A stretch of 64,000 nt of DNA from positions 14,325 through 78,324 of the forward strand of contig CAYNJT010000009.1 in NCBI GenBank assembly GCA_964397625.1, given 5' to 3'. This document shows positions 41,673-50,072 of the stretch, piece by piece; position 1 is the first letter of the stretch, and each line of letters starts with the position of its first letter. The DNA comes from Leptolinea sp964397625 (GTDB lineage: Bacteria > Chloroflexota > Anaerolineae > Anaerolineales > Anaerolineaceae). The notes under the pieces are model-generated. The model did not search any database. It had not been told where the DNA came from and saw only the letters and a list, made by a program, of their open reading frames with translations. Both the position numbers and the translations under genes were made by a program.

Positions 41673-42449
41673 TTATCCCTTCCCGCCAATAATGTTTTGT
41701 CGTCCTGTCATTCGCTCGATTAAAATCGAGATCGCGGCTTTCTGGTACTCGGAAAATTCTTCCTTTTCCTGCATGGAGGTTCCTGTGAATTTATGAAATA
41801 CTTCACTTATAAGGTTTTTTGATCCGGCTGATCCGAGAACAGGATACTTCCCGCTTCCACCCATCACGATACGTGTATCACCAGTTTCCCATTTTGCTGT
41901 TACCACATAAACTGTAGGACGATCCTCGGGAGACCGGGCGATGTCATCGAAATCGTTTTCAGTGGGAGTTATGAATTCAATTTCTGTGATCAATTTTCCA
42001 GGCTTCTTATCCCGTCCTTTCGACAGCCACTCACCCAGGTAGATCGATTTTTTACCTGGTTCCCAGAAGACCTTTACATCAAGGGCCAACAGACATCCAA
42101 GAAGTGGAGATCGGCCATCCGCTGTGATTAAAACACCGCCCAGTGTTCCGGTCCTGCGCAGATTTATACTGGTTTCTCTCCGGGCTGCCTCTCGCAATCC
42201 AGACGGCAGGTCTCTACAATCCACCAGGTCCTGCAGGCGGGCCATCGCGCCAATGTGCCATTTATTTTTTTCGATATCTCGTGAAATCTGATCCAACCCC
42301 AAAGATTGCAGATCAACCACTGCAACTGGCGTATCTGAAGGGCGGCTGATCTTTGTCCCGCCACCCAAAGGTATGGTCAAAGGTGTTTCACGATTAAGCA
42401 GTTTCTTCGCCTGCTCAAGAGTCTCAGGCCGATGATACTCGATGATCAT
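41673..42449 (-). CDS. FAD-binding subunit of molybdenum hydroxylase
   Basis: 258 aa, short CoxM/XdhB-type chain. FAD contacts read PLGGGTKISRP and RRTGTLGGVLITADGRSP, with the loop GDTRIVMGGSGKYP in the C-terminal part. Passes electrons from the 2Fe-2S clusters of the 1006-aa partner to its acceptor. Lies 3 bp upstream of that gene. The family C-terminal domain is shorter than usual, as in several anaerobic purine hydroxylases. Confidence 0.85.
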   Translation of the reverse strand: MIIEYHRPETLEQAKKLLNRETPLTIPLGGGTKISRPSDTPVAVVDLQSLGLDQISRDIEKNKWHIGAMARLQDLVDCRDLPSGLREAARRETSINLRRTGTLGGVLITADGRSPLLGCLLALDVKVFWEPGKKSIYLGEWLSKGRDKKPGKLITEIEFITPTENDFDDIARSPEDRPTVYVVTAKWETGDTRIVMGGSGKYPVLGSAGSKNLISEVFHKFTGTSMQEKEEFSEYQKAAISILIERMTGRQNIIGGKG

Positions 42450-42500
42450 AAAACCTCACTATTCATGAAACCTGCCGGTTTAGTCCGGAAGTTTTTCAAG

Positions 42501-43499
42501 TTATTTTTGGGCAAAAGTGTCTATCAACAACTTCACGTCTCCGCCAACCGGATAAAGGATTGGGCATGTGCAGCCATATTTACGATATTCTGCTACTTTC
42601 GCCCTGGCCTCGTCCGGAGTTCCGGACGCAGTAATATCCAGGATCAGTTTTTCGGGAACAAGGTGTTTGGCCTTATTGATCTGCTCTTTTGTCGCCGGCC
42701 AACCTAAAATGGATTGAATCTCTTTCACAACATCTTCTGATACACCCGATGCCTTGGCAATATGCGGTTGCTGCGCCAGATACTGGGTAAGCAATCCACG
42801 AGTGGTATCAATTGCTCTGTCGTGATCCAGGTCAACTGAACAAACCACCAGTTGCGGCCGGTCCAGGTCTGCCAGGGTTTTATTCGCTTTTTTTAAGCCA
42901 TTTTGTAACAATTCCATAGCTTTTTCGTTATATTTTGGAGCGACACAGTAATTCAGAACCACACCGTCAGCGATCTCGCCGGTCATTTCCATCATCTGAT
43001 CTCCCGTCGCGCCAATCATAATGGGAACATTCCTCGGTTCGCGCCGGCCATGTACCACATCAAGTTCAATCCCATCAACATGGATGAACTCACCGTGGAA
43101 AGTGACCTTCTCCATGTTTAACAATCGTTTCATCACCGTCACGGTTTCTTTCATGGCCAGCAATGGCTTCTTGCGTTCGATGCCGACATTCCGCGCCAGC
43201 GGATCCCACCAGGCGCCAATACCGCAAATGATGCGGTTCGGAGCCAGATCATCCAAGGTTAGATAAGTCGCTGCCAGTAAACCAATATTGCGTGTCCAGT
43301 TATTAATAACACCCGAACCTACTTTTATTTGTTGGGTAACCGCGGCATACGCGGCCATGGGAACAATCGCGTCTCTTACAAGACGGCTTTCAGCCTGCCA
43401 TACAGCTTCGAATCCCCGCTCTTCTGCGTAACGAACGTAATCCAATCCATCCCGTAGATCATGGGCATCCTGCAAATAAAGCGCAACACGATCAGCCAT
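42501..43499 (-). CDS. F420-dependent luciferase-like oxidoreductase (methylene-H4MPT reductase-like)
   Basis: 332 aa from ATG at 43499 (MADRVALYLQD), preceded by GGAGG; a frame extension to 43532 precedes that site. Luciferase-like TIM barrel with VRYAEERGFEAVWQAES, KVGSGVINNWTRN (the nonprolyl cis-peptide region), NRIICGIGAWWDP and VPIMIGATGDQMM. Most members of this form use coenzyme F420. Located directly next to cofC/cofD, which supports F420 as cofactor. The substrate is not known. Confidence 0.84.
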   Translation of the reverse strand: MADRVALYLQDAHDLRDGLDYVRYAEERGFEAVWQAESRLVRDAIVPMAAYAAVTQQIKVGSGVINNWTRNIGLLAATYLTLDDLAPNRIICGIGAWWDPLARNVGIERKKPLLAMKETVTVMKRLLNMEKVTFHGEFIHVDGIELDVVHGRREPRNVPIMIGATGDQMMEMTGEIADGVVLNYCVAPKYNEKAMELLQNGLKKANKTLADLDRPQLVVCSVDLDHDRAIDTTRGLLTQYLAQQPHIAKASGVSEDVVKEIQSILGWPATKEQINKAKHLVPEKLILDITASGTPDEARAKVAEYRKYGCTCPILYPVGGDVKLLIDTFAQK

Positions 43500-43538
43500 T
43501 TTTCCTCCAGGTTGAAACAGGTTGTATGACAACTTTAA

Positions 43539-44153
43539 TTATAGATGTTTTTGCCTCTCTTCATACATCTGTAATTGCTCTAAATCTTCCGGAAAATCAA
43601 GATCCAATCCAAGTGTTTCACTTTCAATAATCTTTAACGGCAGATTGAACTTTCTTGCTTGCATGCAATGTTTTTCAAACGAATTGTCGCCAAACTGGTA
43701 GGAGATCAATCCAGTAGGTGTTATCAAAAGGGCATTCGTTCCTTCTCTTCGCCTGTCAGGCGCGATCACCACGACAGGCGCTTTATCCGCGCTTTGGACC
43801 AGTTTCTGGACATCATCAACGGATAATAAAGGTAAATCAGAAGGAAGAATTAATACACCCTGCACGGCATACATTTGCGCCACCATGGTGGCCCTGTGCA
43901 ATGCCGTATTCAAACCGGGATTTCCGTCTTCCATAACGGTTCTGGCGCCTTTTTCCCGCGCCAGTGCCAGTACGGCAGTATCACTGCTGATCACCAATAT
44001 CTGCTCAATTTCTTCTATTTTTGTGAGCACATCCAGGGTATGCCCGATAAGCGAAAGATTAAGAATTTCTCGTTCATCTTCCGACAATACACCTGCCAGA
44101 CGGGTTTTTCCCCGGCGCAGCGGTTTTACTGGAATAATCGCCCAAAGACTCAT
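43539..44153 (-). CDS. cofC: 2-phospho-L-lactate/PEP guanylyltransferase CofC
   Basis: 204 aa. N-terminal MSLWAIIPVKPLRRGKTRLA is the CofC/FbiD nucleotide motif; LILPSDLPLLSVDDV holds the metal-binding aspartates, and PDRRREGTNALLI the substrate part. Activates phospholactate, PEP or 3-phosphoglycerate with GTP, releasing PPi, for F420 synthesis; which acid is used cannot be told from these motifs alone. It lies 8 bp from cofD. Confidence 0.93.
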   Translation of the reverse strand: MSLWAIIPVKPLRRGKTRLAGVLSEDEREILNLSLIGHTLDVLTKIEEIEQILVISSDTAVLALAREKGARTVMEDGNPGLNTALHRATMVAQMYAVQGVLILPSDLPLLSVDDVQKLVQSADKAPVVVIAPDRRREGTNALLITPTGLISYQFGDNSFEKHCMQARKFNLPLKIIESETLGLDLDFPEDLEQLQMYEERQKHL

Positions 44154-44161
44154 CTCAATAA

Positions 44162-45115
44162 TTAACCCTTGGACGTCAATGTCATACCGAATTCTATTGT
44201 CTCTTTTGCCAATTCAATGCGGTCCGCAATGGACCTCATTATCGTATTGGTAACCAACGGAATTATACCCCGGTCGTTCAGCCCAATTGCTTCGGCTCGA
44301 TCGATCGAATCAAGAATCATCCCATCAAGGAAGTCCATATAGTGGTCTGCTACTGCCGTTACGCTGGGTGAAATTCCTAATTCAGAGAACATCTTGGCTG
44401 CCGGTCCTTTAATGGTCTTACCACCAACAATAGGTGAGACTGCAACAACAATCTTTTTCTGCAATGATGTGCGAACGCCGGGAAGCCTAATGATTGGATC
44501 AATACTCACCCAGGGATTCGAGGGGCAAATCACTACAAGATCAGCATTGTCAATGGCTTCATTTACACTTTCTGATGGAACCGCATTTTCAATTCCGACA
44601 AACTCAAAACCGGTTACTTCAGGATTGCATTGTTCCTTAACAAAATATTCTTGAAAAGAAAATGATTTATTGTCACGCGTTCTTACCACGGTTTTCACAG
44701 ATTGATCCGACATGGGCAACACAATGTCTTTAATACCCAGATGTTTGCATATCACTTGTGTGATTTCAGTGATAGACATACCCTGATGATAAAGGCGGGT
44801 CCGCTCCAGATGCAGTGCCAGATCGCGATCCCCTAATCTGAACCAGACAGGAGCTCCAAGGGTTGGAAGTGTTTCAAAAACATGCCAGGTCTCATCCTTC
44901 CTTCCCCAACCTGTTTCAGGATTGGCCAATCCAGCTAAAGTGTAGCACACGGTATCCAGATCAGGAGATATGTTCAATCCAAACAATTCGAAGTCGTCGC
45001 CGGTATTGACTATAACCTTCATTGGTTGAGGCGAGATATATCGGGAAATGCCATCTGCCAGTTTTGCCCCACCGACGCCACCAGCCAGTGCAGTGATTTT
45101 TAAGGATTCAGTCAT
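44162..45115 (-). CDS. cofD: 2-phospho-L-lactate transferase CofD
   Basis: 317 aa. Signature opening ALAGGVGGAKLADGI, then NTGDDFELFGLNISPDLDTV and TLAGLANPETGWG, and VVICPSNPWVSIDPI in the nucleotide site; all are CofD hallmarks. Joins the activated phospho-acid to the deazaflavin FO, giving F420-0 (or its dehydro form). Between cofC and the 2H-phosphoesterase gene. FO synthase (cofG/cofH or fbiC) is not in the window. Confidence 0.95.
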   Translation of the reverse strand: MTESLKITALAGGVGGAKLADGISRYISPQPMKVIVNTGDDFELFGLNISPDLDTVCYTLAGLANPETGWGRKDETWHVFETLPTLGAPVWFRLGDRDLALHLERTRLYHQGMSITEITQVICKHLGIKDIVLPMSDQSVKTVVRTRDNKSFSFQEYFVKEQCNPEVTGFEFVGIENAVPSESVNEAIDNADLVVICPSNPWVSIDPIIRLPGVRTSLQKKIVVAVSPIVGGKTIKGPAAKMFSELGISPSVTAVADHYMDFLDGMILDSIDRAEAIGLNDRGIIPLVTNTIMRSIADRIELAKETIEFGMTLTSKG

Positions 45116-45156
45116 ATTTGTTAACCGTAACGATTATTTGTTGAACCATGTCTAAT

Positions 45157-45696
45157 TCATACCTTTTGCAGTAAGTACGTGTCTGTCTGTCCAATTTCAT
45201 CATCACTTCTATAAAGAATACTGAGGTTATTCACCATAAATGTGAATTTAAATTCCCGATACAAGTTGCTTTTGAGGAACTGGCAATATTGATCCGTTTG
45301 GATACCGTAGTGTAACAGCGTTATGTGTGGAATCCATGCTTCAGGCGAATAATGCATATTGATTTCCTGTATGCAGGGTGAGCAGGCATCCCAGATCGCT
45401 CTTTGCAAAAGGCATAGTGCTTCATTACGCACCAGATTTAATGCAAAAACCGGTTGGTTTCCAGGAAATATCCCAATCCCTCCATTGATTACTGGAAATT
45501 CCCTCCAGGTGTGGGATATTCTTTCCAATTTTTCAGTGAGCAGAGAATGATCGATCTTCCCTCCAACCATCCAGGAGAAATGCGGGAATTTTTTTTCGAT
45601 CTTTCCATCTGCAACCCAGGCTTGACCTTCTGGCAAATTATTCAGAATATTTTGCCAGGTTTCTTTCTCCAAAAGGGTCGCAATGGCATAGAACAT
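45157..45696 (-). CDS. 2H phosphoesterase superfamily protein (2'-5' RNA ligase-like)
   Basis: 179 aa. Two H-x-[ST] motifs at the expected spacing: HFS (in KFPHFSWMV) and HIT (in WIPHITLLHYG). This is the catalytic layout of the 2H superfamily, which includes 2'-5' RNA ligases and cyclic phosphodiesterases. It lies 3 bp after cofE and 41 bp before cofD on the minus strand, inside the F420 genes, but no role in F420 is established. Substrate unknown. Confidence 0.75.
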   Translation of the reverse strand: MFYAIATLLEKETWQNILNNLPEGQAWVADGKIEKKFPHFSWMVGGKIDHSLLTEKLERISHTWREFPVINGGIGIFPGNQPVFALNLVRNEALCLLQRAIWDACSPCIQEINMHYSPEAWIPHITLLHYGIQTDQYCQFLKSNLYREFKFTFMVNNLSILYRSDDEIGQTDTYLLQKV

Positions 45697-45699
45697 GGC

Positions 45700-46476
45700 T
45701 TACCTGAAAAGGTCATCCATTTCAGGACGTAACAATTCATTCAGGTTGGCCTCGCGCAATGGATATGGAAAACCTTGAACCAGGACTACAGGCTGCATTT
45801 CTGCTGCCTGCCCCATAACGAGTGACGCGGCTGCAGCCAGTTCATCAGCGGCACCGACCTGGGTTATTTGCAGGCGGAAACCAAATATATCAGGCCTGCC
45901 CCGCAAGTCAACCAACCCGGGCATTCCTGACAATCCGATGGTTGTCCCAACCGTGCCATTGCGCCAGGCACGCCCATGTGAATCAATAATCAACACGCCA
46001 AAACGTTTGTTGAAATTTTTCTCCAAGCCGACTCGAATACGGGCGGCAGAATCGTCCGAATTTTCCGGCAGTAGGAGCACCCAGTCCTCCGGATTGCTGC
46101 CATTTACGTCAATCCCTACAACATTGGAATGGTCAATCCCGGCGTTGGCGCAAATAAACCCATTTTTGTGTTCGACAATCAATGTGCCCGGTTTTTCCCG
46201 AAGGACTTTCCTGCTTTCCCGCAAAACAAGTTCCACAAAACGTGGATCTTTTTTCGTCCGATTGGCAACTTCGAAAGCCCGGGCTGATGGGACAATCTGT
46301 CCCAAATTAATAAGTCGGTTTTCGGATTTGCTGACAATTTTTTGCGCCAGTACCCAGATATCTCCATCTTTTGGTTCAAGTATGGCATCTGTTGCCTTCT
46401 GCGCAATGATATTTGCCAGATTGTCGCCTGGTTTTATGAGCGGGATATCCGGTATCGGAGTTAATATTAAAGCCAT
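45700..46476 (-). CDS. cofE: Coenzyme F420-0:L-glutamate ligase CofE
   Basis: 258 aa. CofE marks: DILVLAQKIVSK-like stretch (seen as GDIWVLAQKIVSKSE), NGFICANAGIDHSNV, LIIDSHGRAWRNGTVGTTIG and GRPDIFGF. Adds gamma-linked glutamates to F420-0 with GTP. It has the archaeal CofE length, without the nitroreductase-like C-terminal domain of actinobacterial FbiB. Starts 7 bp after npdG. Confidence 0.94.
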   Translation of the reverse strand: MALILTPIPDIPLIKPGDNLANIIAQKATDAILEPKDGDIWVLAQKIVSKSENRLINLGQIVPSARAFEVANRTKKDPRFVELVLRESRKVLREKPGTLIVEHKNGFICANAGIDHSNVVGIDVNGSNPEDWVLLLPENSDDSAARIRVGLEKNFNKRFGVLIIDSHGRAWRNGTVGTTIGLSGMPGLVDLRGRPDIFGFRLQITQVGAADELAAAASLVMGQAAEMQPVVLVQGFPYPLREANLNELLRPEMDDLFR

Positions 46477-46483
46477 TAATTTC

Positions 46484-47158
46484 CTATCCGCGAGGAATAC
46501 CCGTTACCCGAATCCCTGAAACCTTGACTCCAAACTGTTTGTTGATTCCGATTAAGATCGAGGTCATACCTTCCACCACTACCGAGTTCTCTATCGGTCC
46601 GGCGTCAAGGCCGAACAAACCAGTGTCTTTAACTAACTCGACAACCATAGTTCTGGCATCTTTATCGCTCCCTGTCACCAGAACATCGCAGTCAACGACC
46701 TCTCCGGATATCAGGTTTTCATAGGAAATATTTTGGAACGCAGCGACAACTTTCACGTTCTCACCCAATATTGATTGCGCCTGCTGTGCGGCTGATCCTT
46801 CCGGTGGCATTTGAACGCGGGTGACCTTTGGAGGAACCAGTGGAACAGTTACATCTATGAAAATTTTTCCCTGTACATGTGGTTTGATCCCTTCGAGCAT
46901 TTCTTTATGAAATGAGAAAGGAACTGTAAGAACGACAATATCCGCTTTTTCTGCCGCGGCAGCATTCTCCATACCGGTGACAAGGACCTTTTTTCCGGCA
47001 AGCGCGGCAACTTCCTCAACTGCTGTTAGAGCTTTTTCAAGCGTTCTCGATCCGATAATTACAGTATGACCGGCAAGCGCCCACCGATAGGCCAATCCTT
47101 TGCCTTCTTTGCCCGTTCCACCCAGAATGGCGATGGTTTTTGGATTATTGGTAGTCAT
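46484..47158 (-). CDS. npdG: NADPH-dependent F420 reductase (F420:NADP oxidoreductase)
   Basis: 224 aa. Rossmann motif IAILGGTGKEGKGLAYRW with GSR (36-39 region) for the NADP phosphate, VVLTVPFSFHKEML, FQNISYENL and DAGPIENS are typical of Fno/NpdG. Moves hydride between NADPH and F420, feeding the luciferase-like F420 enzyme encoded downstream. GGAG site 7 nt before the ATG. Lies between ssnA and cofE. Confidence 0.9.
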   Translation of the reverse strand: MTTNNPKTIAILGGTGKEGKGLAYRWALAGHTVIIGSRTLEKALTAVEEVAALAGKKVLVTGMENAAAAEKADIVVLTVPFSFHKEMLEGIKPHVQGKIFIDVTVPLVPPKVTRVQMPPEGSAAQQAQSILGENVKVVAAFQNISYENLISGEVVDCDVLVTGSDKDARTMVVELVKDTGLFGLDAGPIENSVVVEGMTSILIGINKQFGVKVSGIRVTGIPRG

Positions 47159-47182
47159 CAGGTTTCTCCAGTTTTATATGAT

Positions 47183-48529
47183 CTAAAATTGTTCGGAATA
47201 TCGCTTCCAAACAGCAGGTGCCAGTTGTCTGGCGTCTGCAATAATCTTTTCTTCATCCACGCAAAGGATCTGACGGTCTTTCATTAAAATTTTGCCATCT
47301 ACCATAGTCATTGTGACCATGCTTTCGTTGAATCCGAAAAGGATATGCCAGGGAAGATTCCCCGCGGTCATGGGTGTAAAGGGATGATAATCCACAAAAA
47401 TGATATCCGCTTGAGCTCCTTCTGAAATTACACCTGCTTTAATACCTGGGAATTGGTTGGCTACCAGGCGACTGTTCTGAATTGTTGCCATTTTGGCAAC
47501 CAACATACCATTCATTCGCCTGGGGTCGTGGTGCCAAAGTTTTTGTGCCAGATACGCTGCCTTCCATTCATCCCACATAGTGTTCGAGAAACCATCATTA
47601 CCCAGACACATTTTCACGCCGAGGCGGTCCATGGATTCAACAGCTGCCATACCCACCGCATTGTTCATGTTACTACGCGGTTGATGAGATACCCAGACCT
47701 CCTTTTGTGCCAGCAATTCCGCTTCACGGGCATCCACGTGGACAGCATGCGCAATGATTGTTTTGGGATTAAGAATACCAAATTTGTCCAGGCGATCCAC
47801 CACCCGCATACCGCTCTTTTGCAGGCTGTCATATTCATCCGCTTCAGATTCTGCGACATGAATATGAAAGCCAATTCCTTCCGGAATCTCTTTACGGGCA
47901 CTTTCAAGAGTCGAGTCAGATAGCGTCAGACTTGCGTGCAAGCCGAAGGTGGCTGACACCCGGCCTCCCAATGGTTTTTCTTTCTTTACAAAATTAGCAA
48001 ATTGGGTGTTTTCTTTTATTCCCTGATCAGCCTGATCCAGACCATTGCGATCGGTTACTTCATAACAAAGACTTCCTCTTATTCCAGTCTCTTTTACTAC
48101 ATTAAAGATCGTTTCCAATGACCCTTCAATAAACGAAGGTGAGGCGTGATGGTCAAACAAAGTCGTTGTTCCATGATGGATGGCATCCAGAATGCAAACA
48201 TACGCCGATGAAGCGACAGAATCCCTATCCAATGCTTTATCAAGCGGCCACCATAATTTCTCAAGAATTTCAACAAATCCTGCCGGAGGGGATCCCGGTA
48301 TAGCCATACCTCTGGAATAGGCACCGTAAAAATGGGTGTGCGCGCAAATGTTCCCGGGCATCACCAGTTGACCATGAGCATCCAATCTCTCTTCATCCGG
48401 AAATTGTAAGAGTAACAAATTCTGTGGGCTAATGTGCGTGATTTTTCCACCTTCGATACGAATCGCCCAGTTTTCCAGTATCCTGTTCTCTTCTTCCCAT
48501 GTGACCAGTACACCATTTGTGATCAGCAT
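47183..48529 (-). CDS. ssnA: SsnA-type amidohydrolase (selenium/purine cluster aminohydrolase)
   Basis: 448 aa. Amidohydrolase metal ligands: AHTH (63-66), FHIHVAES, AHAVHVD and LGNDG. Overall form, including ILNPKTIIAHAVHVD and VSHQPRSNMNN, matches SsnA, the putative aminohydrolase found in selenium-dependent Mo hydroxylase clusters; guanine/8-oxo-purine deaminases are relatives. It is the first gene of the island, with AGGAG before the ATG and a candidate promoter at 48,564-48,572. Confidence 0.85.
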   Translation of the reverse strand: MLITNGVLVTWEEENRILENWAIRIEGGKITHISPQNLLLLQFPDEERLDAHGQLVMPGNICAHTHFYGAYSRGMAIPGSPPAGFVEILEKLWWPLDKALDRDSVASSAYVCILDAIHHGTTTLFDHHASPSFIEGSLETIFNVVKETGIRGSLCYEVTDRNGLDQADQGIKENTQFANFVKKEKPLGGRVSATFGLHASLTLSDSTLESARKEIPEGIGFHIHVAESEADEYDSLQKSGMRVVDRLDKFGILNPKTIIAHAVHVDAREAELLAQKEVWVSHQPRSNMNNAVGMAAVESMDRLGVKMCLGNDGFSNTMWDEWKAAYLAQKLWHHDPRRMNGMLVAKMATIQNSRLVANQFPGIKAGVISEGAQADIIFVDYHPFTPMTAGNLPWHILFGFNESMVTMTMVDGKILMKDRQILCVDEEKIIADARQLAPAVWKRYSEQF

Positions 48530-48563
48530 TTCTACTCCTGTTGAGCAATATGGAAGTAAAAAA

Positions 48564-48572
48564 ATTGTAGCA
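48564..48572 (-). promoter_or_regulatory. Extended -10 candidate for the ssnA/F420/Mo-hydroxylase operon
   Basis: On the minus strand TGCTACAAT, i.e. TACAAT with an upstream TGn extension, 35 bp before the ssnA ATG. No good -35 at 16-18 bp; extended -10 promoters often lack one. It is the only plausible start for the 20-kb minus-strand run. Confidence 0.35.
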
Positions 48573-48644
48573 CAACGCCTTCGTCAAGTTGTAAGACATC
48601 TGTCACCAATGTACAGGACAGTTCATCCTTTGACGGATTTGGCA

Positions 48645-48650
48645 TATAAT
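48645..48650 (+). promoter_or_regulatory. TATAAT -10 candidate for the M20 peptidase gene
   Basis: Perfect TATAAT 36 bp before the ATG at 48687. TTGACG at 48630-48635 is only 9 bp away and cannot pair with it as a -35; TTCATC at 48622-48627 has the right 17-bp spacing but is weak. Confidence 0.35.
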
Positions 48651-48686
48651 CCATTAAATATTACATTTTCGACAGGTAAAAGCACA

Positions 48687-50066
48687 ATGACAACCAATCG
48701 CGATCAATCAATTGAATTTGCACGTAAAAATAGATCAAAATTTGAAAATAATCTTATTGAACTTGTCAGAATTCCATCGGTTTCAACCGATCCATCTCAA
48801 AAAGATTCAATGTTCAAGGTTGCTGATAGACTGGTCAAGCAGCTCTTATCAATCGGTTTTAAACAGGCAGAAATTTTTTCCACAGCGGGTCACCCGGCTG
48901 TTTTCGCCCAAACCCATCCCGATAATCGTACTCTGCCAGCACTTCTGATTTATGGTCATTATGATGTCCAACCGCCTGATCCTTTGGACCTCTGGAAAAC
49001 AAAACCATTTGAACCCACAATCAGAGGAGACCGCCTCTACGGCCGCGGCGCATCAGACATGAAAGGGCAAATCTGCATTAGCCTGGCTGCCGTTGAATCT
49101 ATTCTAAACCAGGGCGAAATACCTTTAAATATTAAAGTGATTTTTGAAGGTGAAGAAGAGATCGGATCTCCCAACCTGGCATCTTTAATTGAGGAAAAGA
49201 AAGAACTTCTATCCTGCGATTACATTCTTAATCCTGATGCTGGGCTTGTTTCCGCAGATTTGCCGGCTATCACATACGGGCTGCGTGGTCTTGCCTATTT
49301 CGAACTACGTGTTTTTGGACCCGATCATGACTTGCATTCAGGTAGCTTTGGCGGTGTGGTACACAACCCGGCGCAAGCTATTTGTGAAGTAATCGCAAAA
49401 ATGCATGACGCGAGTGGTCGAGTTACTCTACCGGGCTTCTATGACAGTGTGATTGATTTATCCATTGAAGAACGAGACGCGCTCGCTCGATTACCTATTG
49501 ACGATGAATACTACAGGCAGAACACGGGTGTTCCGGAAATCTGGGGTGAAAAAGGCTATACCGCCGTTGAGCGGATTGGCGCGCGCCCTACCCTTGAAGT
49601 AAATGGCCTCTTATCCGGGTTTACAGGTACGGGCTCAAAAACCGTCCTTCCTTCGCATGCCATGGCGAAAATTTCCTGCCGGCTTGTTCCGGATCAAAAT
49701 CCAGAAAATGTATATACGCAAATGATGCAATTTCTTAATGCACATATGCCCTCCACGGTTCGCTGGGAATTGATCAAAATGGCTGGCGGACCACCATGTC
49801 TTACCAATCCCAACTTACCGGAAACAAAAGCCATGTTAAAGGCTATGGAAACAGTCTGGGGTGTTCCCCCGGTTCTTAAACGCGAAGGTGGATCCATTCC
49901 TGTGGTGGCCGATATGCAAAACATTCTGGGCGTCGAATCTGTTTTAACCGGTTTCGGTATGGCGGAAGATCTTATTCACTCGCCAAACGAATCTCAACAC
50001 CTTCCCACCTTCCACAAAGGTATTGAATCCGTTATTCATTTCATCTATAACCTCATCGAGAAGTAG
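48687..50066 (+). CDS. M20-family dipeptidase/metallopeptidase
   Basis: 459 aa from ATG at 48687; the open frame reaches back to 48432 but that part lies within ssnA and upstream of the -10. M20 zinc site: GHYDVQPP (H91, D93), GRGASDMKGQ (D124) and FEGEEEIGS (E156-E158). LDLWKTKPFEPTIRGDRLYGRG (as LWKTKPFEP and DRLYGRG) is typical of carnosinase/Dug1-type dipeptidases. Cytosolic. First gene of a plus-strand run to 61,230, 6 bp before the DUF1385 gene. Confidence 0.9.
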   Translation: MTTNRDQSIEFARKNRSKFENNLIELVRIPSVSTDPSQKDSMFKVADRLVKQLLSIGFKQAEIFSTAGHPAVFAQTHPDNRTLPALLIYGHYDVQPPDPLDLWKTKPFEPTIRGDRLYGRGASDMKGQICISLAAVESILNQGEIPLNIKVIFEGEEEIGSPNLASLIEEKKELLSCDYILNPDAGLVSADLPAITYGLRGLAYFELRVFGPDHDLHSGSFGGVVHNPAQAICEVIAKMHDASGRVTLPGFYDSVIDLSIEERDALARLPIDDEYYRQNTGVPEIWGEKGYTAVERIGARPTLEVNGLLSGFTGTGSKTVLPSHAMAKISCRLVPDQNPENVYTQMMQFLNAHMPSTVRWELIKMAGGPPCLTNPNLPETKAMLKAMETVWGVPPVLKREGGSIPVVADMQNILGVESVLTGFGMAEDLIHSPNESQHLPTFHKGIESVIHFIYNLIEK

Positions 50067-50072
50067 GTATCC

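Noticed and set aside
48432..48686. Longer N-terminus for the M20 peptidase
   Set aside because: The extension overlaps ssnA and lies upstream of the -10; family homology begins only after 48687.
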